A DNA stretch of 45,499 nucleotides from Nocardia kruczakiae NBRC 101016. GTDB taxonomy: Bacteria > Actinomycetota > Actinomycetes > Mycobacteriales > Mycobacteriaceae. Below are positions 32,218 to 40,933 of the stretch, piece after piece; position 1 is the first letter of the stretch, and each line of letters opens with the position of its first letter. Position numbers and translations under genes: made by a program. The stretch spans positions 1-45,499 of the forward strand of contig NZ_BDBL01000054.1 of the NCBI RefSeq assembly GCF_001612965.1, given 5' to 3'. The notes under the pieces are model-generated. The model made no database searches, had not been told where the DNA came from, and saw only the letters and a program-made list of their open reading frames with translations.

Positions 32218-32256
32218 CGGGCATCTCCTCCTTCCGTCACGTTGCGCGACTGTGTG

Positions 32257-32885
32257 TTACTCGGCACCGTCGGCATCTCGGCCGGCATTCGCAGTGTCCG
32301 ACGAGTCGGACAGATCCGCTACCCCATCGGTGACTCCGACCAGCGCATGGCGCAGGACGCGGTCGCCGAAGCGGTAACCCTTACGCATGACCACCCCGAT
32401 CACCGGGTTGTGTCCCTCACCCTCGTGCTGCACGGCCTCGTGGAGGGTCGGGTCGAAAGGTTCACCCTCGGCACCGAATTCCTCGAGGCCCTGCTTCTGC
32501 AGCGCATCGGCGAGCTTGTCCGCGACCGACTTCAGCGGTCCGGACTCGAGATCGCCGTGGGCACGGGCACGATCCAGATCGTCGAGCACACCGAGCAATT
32601 CGGTGACCACCGCGGCCTTGGCCGAATCGATGGCGGCCTTGCGGTCGCGATCGACACGGCGGCGATAGTTCGCGTACTCCGCGGTCAGCCGCTGCAGATC
32701 GGCAGTGCGCTCCGACAATTCGGCGCTGATGCTGTCGGCGAGGGCGTCACCCTCGGCGGCGGGGGCCGCGGCGGAATTCGCCGCGGCCTCGCTCACATCA
32801 CCCTGCGGAGCGGACGGTTTCCCGTCCTGGTCGATCTTCCGGTTGTCGACGATGGTGACCGGCTCCTCTTTCGGGTTCTGTTCCG

Positions 32886-32889
<4 letters not shown>
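32257..32889 (-). CDS. grpE: GrpE nucleotide exchange factor
   Basis: A 210-residue exchange factor for DnaK. It has an acidic/Ala-rich disordered N-terminus (1-60), a long coiled coil (about 62-125, ERTADLQRLTAEYANYRRRVDRDR), and the C-terminal beta domain (FDPTLHEAVQHEGEGHNPVIGVVMRKGYRFGDRVLRHALV). The GTG start overlaps the dnaK stop (GTGA), giving translational coupling. The acidic tail after residue 190 (SDSSDTANAGRDADGAE) is unusually extended. Confidence 0.97.
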
Positions 32890-34727
<1,838 letters not shown>

Positions 34728-34844
34728 AGTGGTTCCTCCTAGGTGATGTAACTGTGTGTGGTGCAGGGCGGCCCTGCGCGCGGCACTTGTTCGTGCCGGT
34801 CGGACCTCGCCCCTGACACCGCACGGAGCACGGTCCTCAGCAAC

Positions 34845-34865
34845 ACTGAGCGTGGTCGGCTCAAT
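34845..34865. promoter_or_regulatory. Degenerate HAIR-like repeat, proximal, upstream of dnaK
   Basis: ACTGAGC-N7-GCTCAAT, matching 9 of 14 HAIR arm positions. It overlaps the candidate -10 and start-point region of the dnaK promoter, a place from which HspR could repress. Confidence 0.5.
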
Positions 34866-34892
34866 CCTGCCCCCGGATCCCGCCGGAGTCAA
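34863..34892 (-). promoter_or_regulatory. Candidate housekeeping-type promoter of dnaK
   Basis: On the minus strand TTGACT (34892-34887) and AGGATT (34868-34863) are spaced 18 bases. Transcription would begin near 34856, leaving a leader of about 130 bases before the ATG with no other clear structure. The -10 match is weak. Confidence 0.45.
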
Positions 34893-34899
34893 CCAGAGA

Positions 34900-34920
34900 C
34901 TTGAGCCGCTTGCACTCAAC
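34900..34920. promoter_or_regulatory. HAIR element upstream of dnaK (best match)
   Basis: CTTGAGC-N7-ACTCAAC matches the HspR HAIR consensus at 12 of 14 arm positions. It sits just upstream of the TTGACT -35 box. Confidence 0.85.
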
Positions 34921-34940
34921 CTTGCGTCGAACAGCTCAAC
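34921..34940. promoter_or_regulatory. Third HAIR-like repeat with a 6-base spacer
   Basis: CTTGCGT-N6-GCTCAAC directly abuts the best HAIR element. The arms resemble HAIR (11 of 14), but the spacer is one base short. It overlaps the -10 of the candidate sigma-H promoter. Confidence 0.45.
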
Positions 34941-34964
34941 GAGCGGGGCAGACGGTTCATTCCC
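34938..34964 (-). promoter_or_regulatory. Candidate sigma-H-type promoter of dnaK
   Basis: On the minus strand GGGAAT (34964-34959) and CGTT (34941-34938) are 17 bases apart, matching the SigH pattern GGGAAY-N17-CGTT. It is the more distal of two dnaK promoters and would give a leader of about 200 bases. Confidence 0.5.
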
Positions 34965-34995
34965 GCCGGGGCGAAGAAATTTTCCGCCCCGGCGG
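34963..34995 (-). terminator. Hairpin between the endonuclease gene and the dnaK promoter
   Basis: Perfect 11-bp arms CCGCCGGGGCG (34963-34973) and CGCCCCGGCGG (34985-34995) with an AT-rich 11-base loop. It lies 60 bases past the stop of the HhH-GPD gene on the minus strand and insulates the dnaK promoter, whose sigma-H-like -35 begins at its edge. Confidence 0.75.
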
Positions 34996-35054
34996 CGATC
35001 ACCCGGCCGGGTATCGCGATACGCGGATGACCAGGTATTTCGATCTCTGCGAGC

Positions 35055-35705
35055 TCAGCCGGCGGCGGCGAGCACCTGATCGGCGAGATCCTTGTCGAGA
35101 CTCACCCGGACCAGGGCGGCGGCCAGTTCCGCGTCGTGACCGGAACGGCCCAGGCGATCGAGCCGCTGCGGATCGGTCGACAGATGCAGGAGATCGGCGC
35201 CCTTGCGGGCCCGGTCGTCGAAATGCGGGCGCACCCAGGTCCACACGTCCTGCACCTCACGCAGGAAGATCTCGGCGCCGGTCGGGCCGATGCCCTTGAA
35301 CTGCTGCAGTAGTTCGGCCAGCCGATCCGGGTCGCGGTCCGCTTCGTCGGCCAGTTTCCGCAGATCGCCGTGGTAGCGGTCGAGCAGGATCGTGGCGTTC
35401 TCACCGAGCCGGGTCGCGGTCGATTCGTCGTAGCGGCGGTAGTGGCCGCGTCCCAGCGCGTCGACGAGGTCCTGCCATTCGGCCTCGGCGACGCGCTGCG
35501 GGGTGCGGTAGCCGCTCGATCTCAGTTCGCGCGCGGCGGCGACGGCGATATCGGCGGTGATCCGCGCGCTCATCAGTTGAGCCAGCACCAGGAGCTGGAA
35601 CAGCGGAGCCGGTTTGTCGGCGAGGGAGATTCCCGCCTCCGCCGCATAGGTGGTCCCCGCTCGGTCGAGCAGTTCCCGGGCGATCCGATCCTCGTTCCCG
35701 CTCAT
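35055..35705 (-). CDS. HhH-GPD family DNA glycosylase/endonuclease III-like protein
   Basis: A 216-residue all-helical protein. The helix-hairpin-helix is QQFKGIGPTGAEIFLREVQ (about residues 154-172). The preceding helices (FQLLVLAQLMSARITADIAVAAARELR) correspond to the endonuclease III core. The catalytic Lys of endonuclease III in the hairpin (usually K in LPGVGRKTA) is not evident (PTGAEI), and there is no C-terminal iron-sulphur Cys cluster. It is therefore a divergent member with a base-excision or unknown DNA role. The start is the ATG at 35705 (MSGNEDRIAR) near GTGGGG; an upstream frame extension to 35741 is less likely. Confidence 0.8.
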   Translation of the reverse strand: MSGNEDRIARELLDRAGTTYAAEAGISLADKPAPLFQLLVLAQLMSARITADIAVAAARELRSSGYRTPQRVAEAEWQDLVDALGRGHYRRYDESTATRLGENATILLDRYHGDLRKLADEADRDPDRLAELLQQFKGIGPTGAEIFLREVQDVWTWVRPHFDDRARKGADLLHLSTDPQRLDRLGRSGHDAELAAALVRVSLDKDLADQVLAAAG

Positions 35706-35806
35706 CTGCGACACCCCACTTTCGTCGACCTGGCGATTCACTTCCCGGCTAACCCGGGACGCGCGGGTGAAACCCGCCGGGGAGGACGGGGTCGGCGTTC
35801 ACTGCC

Positions 35807-36628
35807 TCACTGCTGGGATTTGTAGACCACCAGCGGTTCGCCGGACGGCGCGACCACCAGGTGCCCACTGCGGGCGCCTTCGGTGAAGATCGTGACGGTC
35901 GGCGGGTGGTCGGGTGCGGAGCTGTCGCGACCGATGATCAGATGGCTGACCTTCGTCTGCGGAGATCCGACGGTTTGCGGAGCGCCGGCCAGCAGTGCCG
36001 CCAACTTCGGCACATCGATCGTGCCGAGGTCGATCGGCGCGAGTTTCGGATCACGGCTGCTGGTCGTCCAGGTGTCGAATTCGCCCTTGTAGGAGGCTCT
36101 TTCGGTGGTCGACGGATCCCCCGGGCGGGGCCGCTCGATCGAGGCGTGCTCCGGCATCAGCGTCACGTCGTCGGCAAGCAGATCGCCGTAGTGCCGGCGG
36201 TAATCGGAGAGGAACGCTTCGATGCCGGCGGCGGTGGTCATATCCGGCGGGGTGTGGTCGGCGAGCGGGCCGTCGTCGCTGCTCACCCAGCCGCAGAACA
36301 TTCCGATCAGTGCCGCGGCCGCCACGGCACCACCGGCCACTATCCAGCGCCTGGACCGGCGTCGCCGCGCCGGGCGCACGACCGGGGCGTCGACCAGATT
36401 GGCCGGAATCTGCAGATCGCCGATCACCTTCTCCACATCGGCGAAGGTGCGGGCGCTCATCGCCGCGGCGGTGCGCCGCTGGTGATCGCCATCGGAGAGC
36501 TGGCCGTCGTCGCGGGCGGCGTCCAGCAGTGCGCAGGCGTCGACGCGATCCGAATCACGTACGCGCAGAGTACTGTTCGCGGCGCCGGAGGACGCGCCGG
36601 TACGGCGGGATGTGTCGAAAGTTCCCAT
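35807..36628 (-). CDS. DUF1707-TM protein with extracytoplasmic C-terminal domain (one DUF1707)
   Basis: A 273-residue protein. It has one DUF1707 domain at about 21-72 (LRVRDSDRVDACALLDAARDDGQLSDGDHQRRTAAAMSARTFADVEKVIGDL), a basic linker (RPARRRRSRR), one membrane helix (95-115) and about 150 external residues. The outer part shares with the upstream gene the pattern TAAGIEAFLSDYRRHYGD, then DxxLxPEHASIxR, YxGxF, LxxLIxxA and GEPLVVY. The ATG at 36628 is used; a GTG at 36637 abuts the upstream stop. It is probably cotranscribed with the upstream paralogue. Function unknown. Confidence 0.8.
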   Translation of the reverse strand: MGTFDTSRRTGASSGAANSTLRVRDSDRVDACALLDAARDDGQLSDGDHQRRTAAAMSARTFADVEKVIGDLQIPANLVDAPVVRPARRRRSRRWIVAGGAVAAAALIGMFCGWVSSDDGPLADHTPPDMTTAAGIEAFLSDYRRHYGDLLADDVTLMPEHASIERPRPGDPSTTERASYKGEFDTWTTSSRDPKLAPIDLGTIDVPKLAALLAGAPQTVGSPQTKVSHLIIGRDSSAPDHPPTVTIFTEGARSGHLVVAPSGEPLVVYKSQQ

Positions 36629-36637
36629 CGGCGGCAC

Positions 36638-37711
36638 CTATGTGTGGAATGGATAGACGCGAATCGGATCGCCTGCGGGCGTGGCCTCCAGGTACGCGTT
36701 CTCGTTGAACGAATTGCCGACGTAGATGCTGATCGTCGGCACCTTGCTGATGGTGTCGATGCCCATGCCGATATGACTCACGGCGCCGCCGGGGACCTTC
36801 AGCAGCGGCACCGCCCGCGCGATCAGGTCACCGAGCGCGGACGTGTTCACCGCGGCGAGGTCGAAGATCGGCTTGTCGGCCGAACGGGTGGTGACGGCGG
36901 TCGACGGCATGAACCCACCCCGGTAGAGATAGTCGGCCACTCGATTCGGCTGGCCCGCCGAGGTGCGGTCGACCGAAGCATGATCCGGGAAGAGCGACAG
37001 ATCATCGACGGTGGTGTCCCCGAATTTCGCGCGATAGTCGGCGCGGAACTTCTCGAAGCCGGCCACCGTGGTGAGGTCGGGCGTCTCGATCACCATGGGC
37101 CGCACCACCTGCGGCGCCGCCGCGGCCACCGGCTCAGGCGCGGGCGCGACCCGATGCGTCAGCAGATATCCACCCACCGCCGCGGCCGTCACGACCACCG
37201 CCACCGCGCCCGCGAACCACGCGGTCCGGCTCCGTATCCCCGCCCGCGGATCGATCGGCGCCTCGGCGGGGCGTTGCAGGTCCGCGGTCAATTCGGCCAG
37301 GTCGCCGAGGGTTTCGGCGGCCGCGGTCAGATCGGTGAGGGTCTGGTGTTCCGCCGCCGAGAGCTGGCCGTCGGCCAGGGCGGTGTCGAGGGCTCGGCAG
37401 GTTTCGGCCCGGTCGGCGTCGCGGGCCCGGATGTGCGCCGGATAGCGGCCCGTCCGCCGGGGCGGACCCGGCGGCTGCTTCCATTGCGCACCGCCCGCGG
37501 GCGGTTGCAGATCGTCGACCAGATTCCGCAGTTCGCCGACGGTCTTCGCGGTGGCCGCACGATCGGACCGGTCGTGATATTCGTCGGCGCCCAGTTGGCC
37601 CTCGTCGAACGCGGCATCGAGCAGGGTGCGCGCTTGAACTCTGTCCATATCGCGGGCCCGCATACTGCCGGGTGCGGGCATACCCGGCATTCCGGACCCA
37701 GAAGAGCTCAC
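36638..37711 (-). CDS. DUF1707-TM protein with extracytoplasmic C-terminal domain (two DUF1707)
   Basis: A 357-residue paralogue of the next gene with two tandem DUF1707 domains (about 17-69 and 94-147), a membrane helix (165-184) and an outer domain (about 200-357). The outer domain has the related TVAGFEKFRADYRAKFGD, LFPDHASVDR, YLYRGGF and AGDPIRVYPF segments. The cytosolic DUF1707 pair may bind a partner; nothing catalytic is visible. The start is set at GTG 37711, with no strong ribosome site; ATG codons eight and eleven residues in are alternatives. It is divergent from the MDR dehydrogenase. Confidence 0.8.
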   Translation of the reverse strand: MSSSGSGMPGMPAPGSMRARDMDRVQARTLLDAAFDEGQLGADEYHDRSDRAATAKTVGELRNLVDDLQPPAGGAQWKQPPGPPRRTGRYPAHIRARDADRAETCRALDTALADGQLSAAEHQTLTDLTAAAETLGDLAELTADLQRPAEAPIDPRAGIRSRTAWFAGAVAVVVTAAAVGGYLLTHRVAPAPEPVAAAAPQVVRPMVIETPDLTTVAGFEKFRADYRAKFGDTTVDDLSLFPDHASVDRTSAGQPNRVADYLYRGGFMPSTAVTTRSADKPIFDLAAVNTSALGDLIARAVPLLKVPGGAVSHIGMGIDTISKVPTISIYVGNSFNENAYLEATPAGDPIRVYPFHT

Positions 37712-37857
37712 CACTGGATGGTAGCGACTCGACCTCCGCATCTCGGCGTGTCGGAGCGCGACCGGGGCGACCCCCGACCTCTGGGGTCTTTCCGGTCCCT
37801 GGGGTGTTCCTCCGCAATCCCGCTGAATCGGCACATCCCGCGCGGTACCGTGCGGAT

Positions 37858-39018
37858 ATGAAGGCCGTGGTGTGTTCGGAAGGCAAGCTGGACGTCGCGG
37901 ATATCCCGGCGCCGAAACCGGGGCCCGGCCAGCTGGTGATCGCGGTGTCGCGATGCGGGATCTGCGGATCCGATCTGCACGCTCGTCTGCACTGTGACGA
38001 ACTGGCCGAGCTCGCGGCCGTCACCGGTTATCCGAACTTCATGCGCTCCCATCAGCGTGTGGTGCTCGGCCACGAATTCGTCGGGGAGATCGTCGAATAC
38101 GGCCCCGGCTGCCGCAAACGCTGGCAGCCGGGCACCCGTGTGGTGGCACTGCCGATCGTGCGCAACGGGCGCACACCCGAACTCACCGGGCTGTCGGAGC
38201 AGGCGCCCGGCGGCTACGCCGAACAGGTCGTGGTGCAGGAGTCCATGACGTTTCCCGTGCCCAACGGGCTGGCCACCGACCATGCGGCGCTGACCGAGCC
38301 GATGGCCGTCGCCTGGCACGCGGTGCGCAAGGGGCGAGTCGGTCGCAACCAGCCCGCGTTCGTGGTCGGGTGTGGGCCGATCGGCCTCGCGGTCATCAGC
38401 ATGCTGCGCGCCGCCGGCGTGAAAAATATTGTCGCCAGCGATTTTTCACCGCGTCGGCGCGAACTGGCGCGCCGGTGCGGTGCGAACGTGGTGGTGGATC
38501 CGAATCTGGAATCGCCGTGGACGGCCAACCCCGCGAAGGGCCGCATCTCCGGCGTCACCGATATCCTCAATCTGGGTTTCGACACCATGACGCGACTGCG
38601 CAGCATCCCGAAACTGCCCTGGTGGTATCTGTTCCGCCTCGCGCACAGCCTGGACGCGGCGCCGGGCGGGCCGGTGGTGTTCGAATGCGTGGGCGTGCCG
38701 GGCATCATCGACCAATTGCTCACCGACGCACCGCCTTTGACCCGCATCGTGGTCGTCGGGGTGTGCATGGAAACCGACCGTTTCCGGCCCGCGATGGCGA
38801 TCAACAAGGAGATCGAACTGCGCTTCGCCTTCGGCTACGACCCGGGCGAATTCCGCGACACCCTGCACATGATCGCCGACGGGAAGGTCGACCCGGCCCC
38901 GCTCATCACCGGAACGGTGGGGTTGGCGGGTGTCGACAATGCCTTCACCGCTCTGGGCAGTCCCGACCAGCACGCGAAAATCCTTGTGGACCCGTCGAGT
39001 TCACTGATCGACGTGTGA
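37858..39018 (+). CDS. Zinc-binding dehydrogenase (MDR family)
   Basis: A 386-residue medium-chain dehydrogenase/reductase. The catalytic zinc site is present: Cys33 (RCGICGSDLH) and His72-Glu73 (GHEFVGE). The Rossmann glycines are VVGCGPIGLAVISML. ASDFSPRRRELARR suggests NAD(H) binding by Asp. The usual four-Cys structural zinc lobe is missing: the region after His72 has a single Cys, in GPGCRKRW. The WYLFRLAHSLDAAPGGPVVFECVG stretch is unusual for characterised members. The start is ATG at 37858. It converges with the sigma-factor gene four bases later. The substrate is unknown, probably an alcohol or aldehyde. Confidence 0.88.
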   Translation: MKAVVCSEGKLDVADIPAPKPGPGQLVIAVSRCGICGSDLHARLHCDELAELAAVTGYPNFMRSHQRVVLGHEFVGEIVEYGPGCRKRWQPGTRVVALPIVRNGRTPELTGLSEQAPGGYAEQVVVQESMTFPVPNGLATDHAALTEPMAVAWHAVRKGRVGRNQPAFVVGCGPIGLAVISMLRAAGVKNIVASDFSPRRRELARRCGANVVVDPNLESPWTANPAKGRISGVTDILNLGFDTMTRLRSIPKLPWWYLFRLAHSLDAAPGGPVVFECVGVPGIIDQLLTDAPPLTRIVVVGVCMETDRFRPAMAINKEIELRFAFGYDPGEFRDTLHMIADGKVDPAPLITGTVGLAGVDNAFTALGSPDQHAKILVDPSSSLIDV

Positions 39019-39022
39019 TCGT

Positions 39023-39928
39023 TCAGCGGTCGAGCAAGGGGAACCGCCCGGAGTCCAGCAGGGTCGCTATCGCCTCCAGCCGGGCCGGCGGCAGCGCGTA
39101 ATCCGGATGGGCCCGCAGGATCGAGGCGGCATCGTGCAGGCCGGCCATCTGCGCTTCGGCATCGGCCGCGCTGCGACCGCCGGGCGTCACCGGGTGACCC
39201 CCGAGGCCTGGCCTGCCGGGCCGCACCCGGCCCTGATCGACGGCGGTCCGCACGCGGCGTGAACATCGGCACGGGGCTGCCGGATTCGCCACCCCGCAGG
39301 TGGAGTCGAGGAAGTTGCCGAGCCGAGTTCTCGCCCGCTCCAATCGTTTCCGGTATGCGGGGGCGCCGATACCGAGAATCCACGCGGCCTCGGCCGAGGA
39401 CAGTTCGAAGACATCGGCGAGGACGAACGCGACCCGCTCGTCACGAGCGAGACATTGCAGCATCGCCTGGCTGCAGACGAGCCGGACCTCCCGGGTGAGC
39501 ACCGTTGCCTCGGGGCCCCGGTAGTCCTGTTCGGCCAGACCCTCCAGCAGATTGGCGCCGAAGCCGTCCAGATCCAGATGGGCCGATTCCTGCGGGCTGC
39601 GGCGGCGCTGATTCAGCAGATAGTTGACGCCGATGCGGTAGGCCCAGGTCGTCAGCTTCGCCTCGCCGCGCCAGCTCGCGAGATTGCCGACGGCGCGCAG
39701 CAGGATCTCCTGGACCGCGTCCTCGGCGTCGGACGGATTGCCGGTCATCCGTAATGCCAAGCGGTACAGAGGATCCTGCAACAGCCGCACCACCTCGGTG
39801 ACGGCGGTGCGGTCACCGGCCACGGCGCGATCGACCAGGGCGGTCTCGGCCACCCGCTCGTCGGCGTCGTCAACGCTCATCGACCTATCGTGCGGTGCCG
39901 CGGACGGCACCGCAACGGCGCAGGTCAT
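39023..39928 (-). CDS. ECF-like sigma factor with Cys-containing C-terminal extension
   Basis: A 301-residue sigma factor. Region 2 (about 42-112) has DAEDAVQEILLRAVGNLASWRGEAKLTTWAYRI. Region 4 (about 152-206) has LARDERVAFVLADVFELSSAEAAWILGIGAPAYRKRLERARTRL. After region 4 comes an extension of about 95 residues beginning CGVANPAAPCRC (Cys211, 220, 222), which may bind metal or sense redox. No anti-sigma gene is adjacent. Start ATG 39928 overlaps the dehalogenase stop (ATGA), coupling the two; an internal ATG at 39880 is also possible. It is larger than minimal ECF factors (about 190). Confidence 0.85.
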   Translation of the reverse strand: MTCAVAVPSAAPHDRSMSVDDADERVAETALVDRAVAGDRTAVTEVVRLLQDPLYRLALRMTGNPSDAEDAVQEILLRAVGNLASWRGEAKLTTWAYRIGVNYLLNQRRRSPQESAHLDLDGFGANLLEGLAEQDYRGPEATVLTREVRLVCSQAMLQCLARDERVAFVLADVFELSSAEAAWILGIGAPAYRKRLERARTRLGNFLDSTCGVANPAAPCRCSRRVRTAVDQGRVRPGRPGLGGHPVTPGGRSAADAEAQMAGLHDAASILRAHPDYALPPARLEAIATLLDSGRFPLLDR

Positions 39929-40812
39929 TGCCGTGTCGTCCGGACCTCGATCCGGGGTTCGGTGAGCCGCGAGTCGCGGAGCCAGGTCGCGACGGCCGCT
40001 CCGATCGCATCGGGACGGTCCTCGGGTGCGTGGTGTCCGGCCGCACCGATTCCGATGACCTCGACCGCGGCGAAGGTCTGCCGCGCCCATTCCACCGCGT
40101 CCGACGATCCGAGGCCGACGCCGGCATCCACAGCCATCACCAGCTTGGGAATATCCGGTGTGGAGGCCATCCAGCGGCCGTAGTTCTCCATGACGGCGGC
40201 GATGTCGGCGGGCTCCCCATCGAACGGAATCTCCCTCGGCCACACCAACATCGGCCGCCGCGACTCGGGCGTCGGATAGGGCGCGCGATACACGTCCAGG
40301 TCGGCCGGAGTCAGGCTGCGGGCGCCGAACGGGAGATTGAATTCGATGAACATGTTGTCGCGCAGGATCATCTGCTCGCCCTCCGGTGACCGGAACCGCC
40401 GGAACAGCTCCGCGCCCTGTTCGGGCATCTCGGCCCAGCGCAGCGGGCGTAGGAACGTCTCGAGTACGGCGACGCCGCGCACCCGGTCGGCATGCCGCGC
40501 GGCCCAGTCCATCCCCAGCGCACCACCCCAGTCGTGGCCCACCAGCACGACCTCCTCCAGTTCCAGGGCATCGAACCAGGCGTCGAGGTAGCGGGCGTGA
40601 TCGGCGAATCGGTAGGCGATGTCGGGCTTGCCCGACTCACCCATCCCGATCAGATCCGGCGCCAGCACCCGGGTCAGCGGGTCGACGTGCGGAATCACAT
40701 TGCGCCACAGATACGACGAGGTCGGGTTGCCGTGCAGGAAGACCACCGGAACCGGTCCGGTGCCGCTCTCGCGGTAGTTGACGAAGGAATCGAGAGTCAC
40801 GACGGTCGGCAT
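39925..40812 (-). CDS. Haloalkane dehalogenase (HLD-II, DhaA-like)
   Basis: A 295-residue alpha/beta hydrolase with the full dehalogenase set: nucleophile Asp94 and halide-binding Trp95 in VGHDWGG, halide-binding Asn29 in HGNPTSSYLW, acid Glu118 in LETFLRP and base His260 in GHHAPEDRPD. The Asn/Trp pair and the Glu after the sixth strand place it with HLD-II enzymes such as DhaA, which hydrolyse carbon-halogen bonds to alcohol and halide. The natural substrate in actinobacteria is often unclear. ATG 40812 has GAGGA ahead. It is upstream of, and translationally coupled to, the sigma-factor gene. Confidence 0.88.
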   Translation of the reverse strand: MPTVVTLDSFVNYRESGTGPVPVVFLHGNPTSSYLWRNVIPHVDPLTRVLAPDLIGMGESGKPDIAYRFADHARYLDAWFDALELEEVVLVGHDWGGALGMDWAARHADRVRGVAVLETFLRPLRWAEMPEQGAELFRRFRSPEGEQMILRDNMFIEFNLPFGARSLTPADLDVYRAPYPTPESRRPMLVWPREIPFDGEPADIAAVMENYGRWMASTPDIPKLVMAVDAGVGLGSSDAVEWARQTFAAVEVIGIGAAGHHAPEDRPDAIGAAVATWLRDSRLTEPRIEVRTTRQ

Positions 40813-40835
40813 GATGTGTCCTCGGATCGTTGCCC

Positions 40836-40851
40836 GGCCGATTTTTCGGCC
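40836..40851. other. Small hairpin in the dehalogenase leader
   Basis: GGCCGA-TTTT-TCGGCC on the plus strand (6-bp stem, 4-base loop), 24 bases before the dehalogenase ATG and 83 bases after the iniC stop on the minus strand. It could be the end of the ini transcript or an operator of the dehalogenase-sigma unit. Confidence 0.4.
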
Positions 40852-40933
40852 CTTACATCCGGTTTCGACACAGGACGGACGAGATTGTGACAGGCATCCA
40901 CTGTGATGCGGGACACATCAAGGTAGATAGGGA

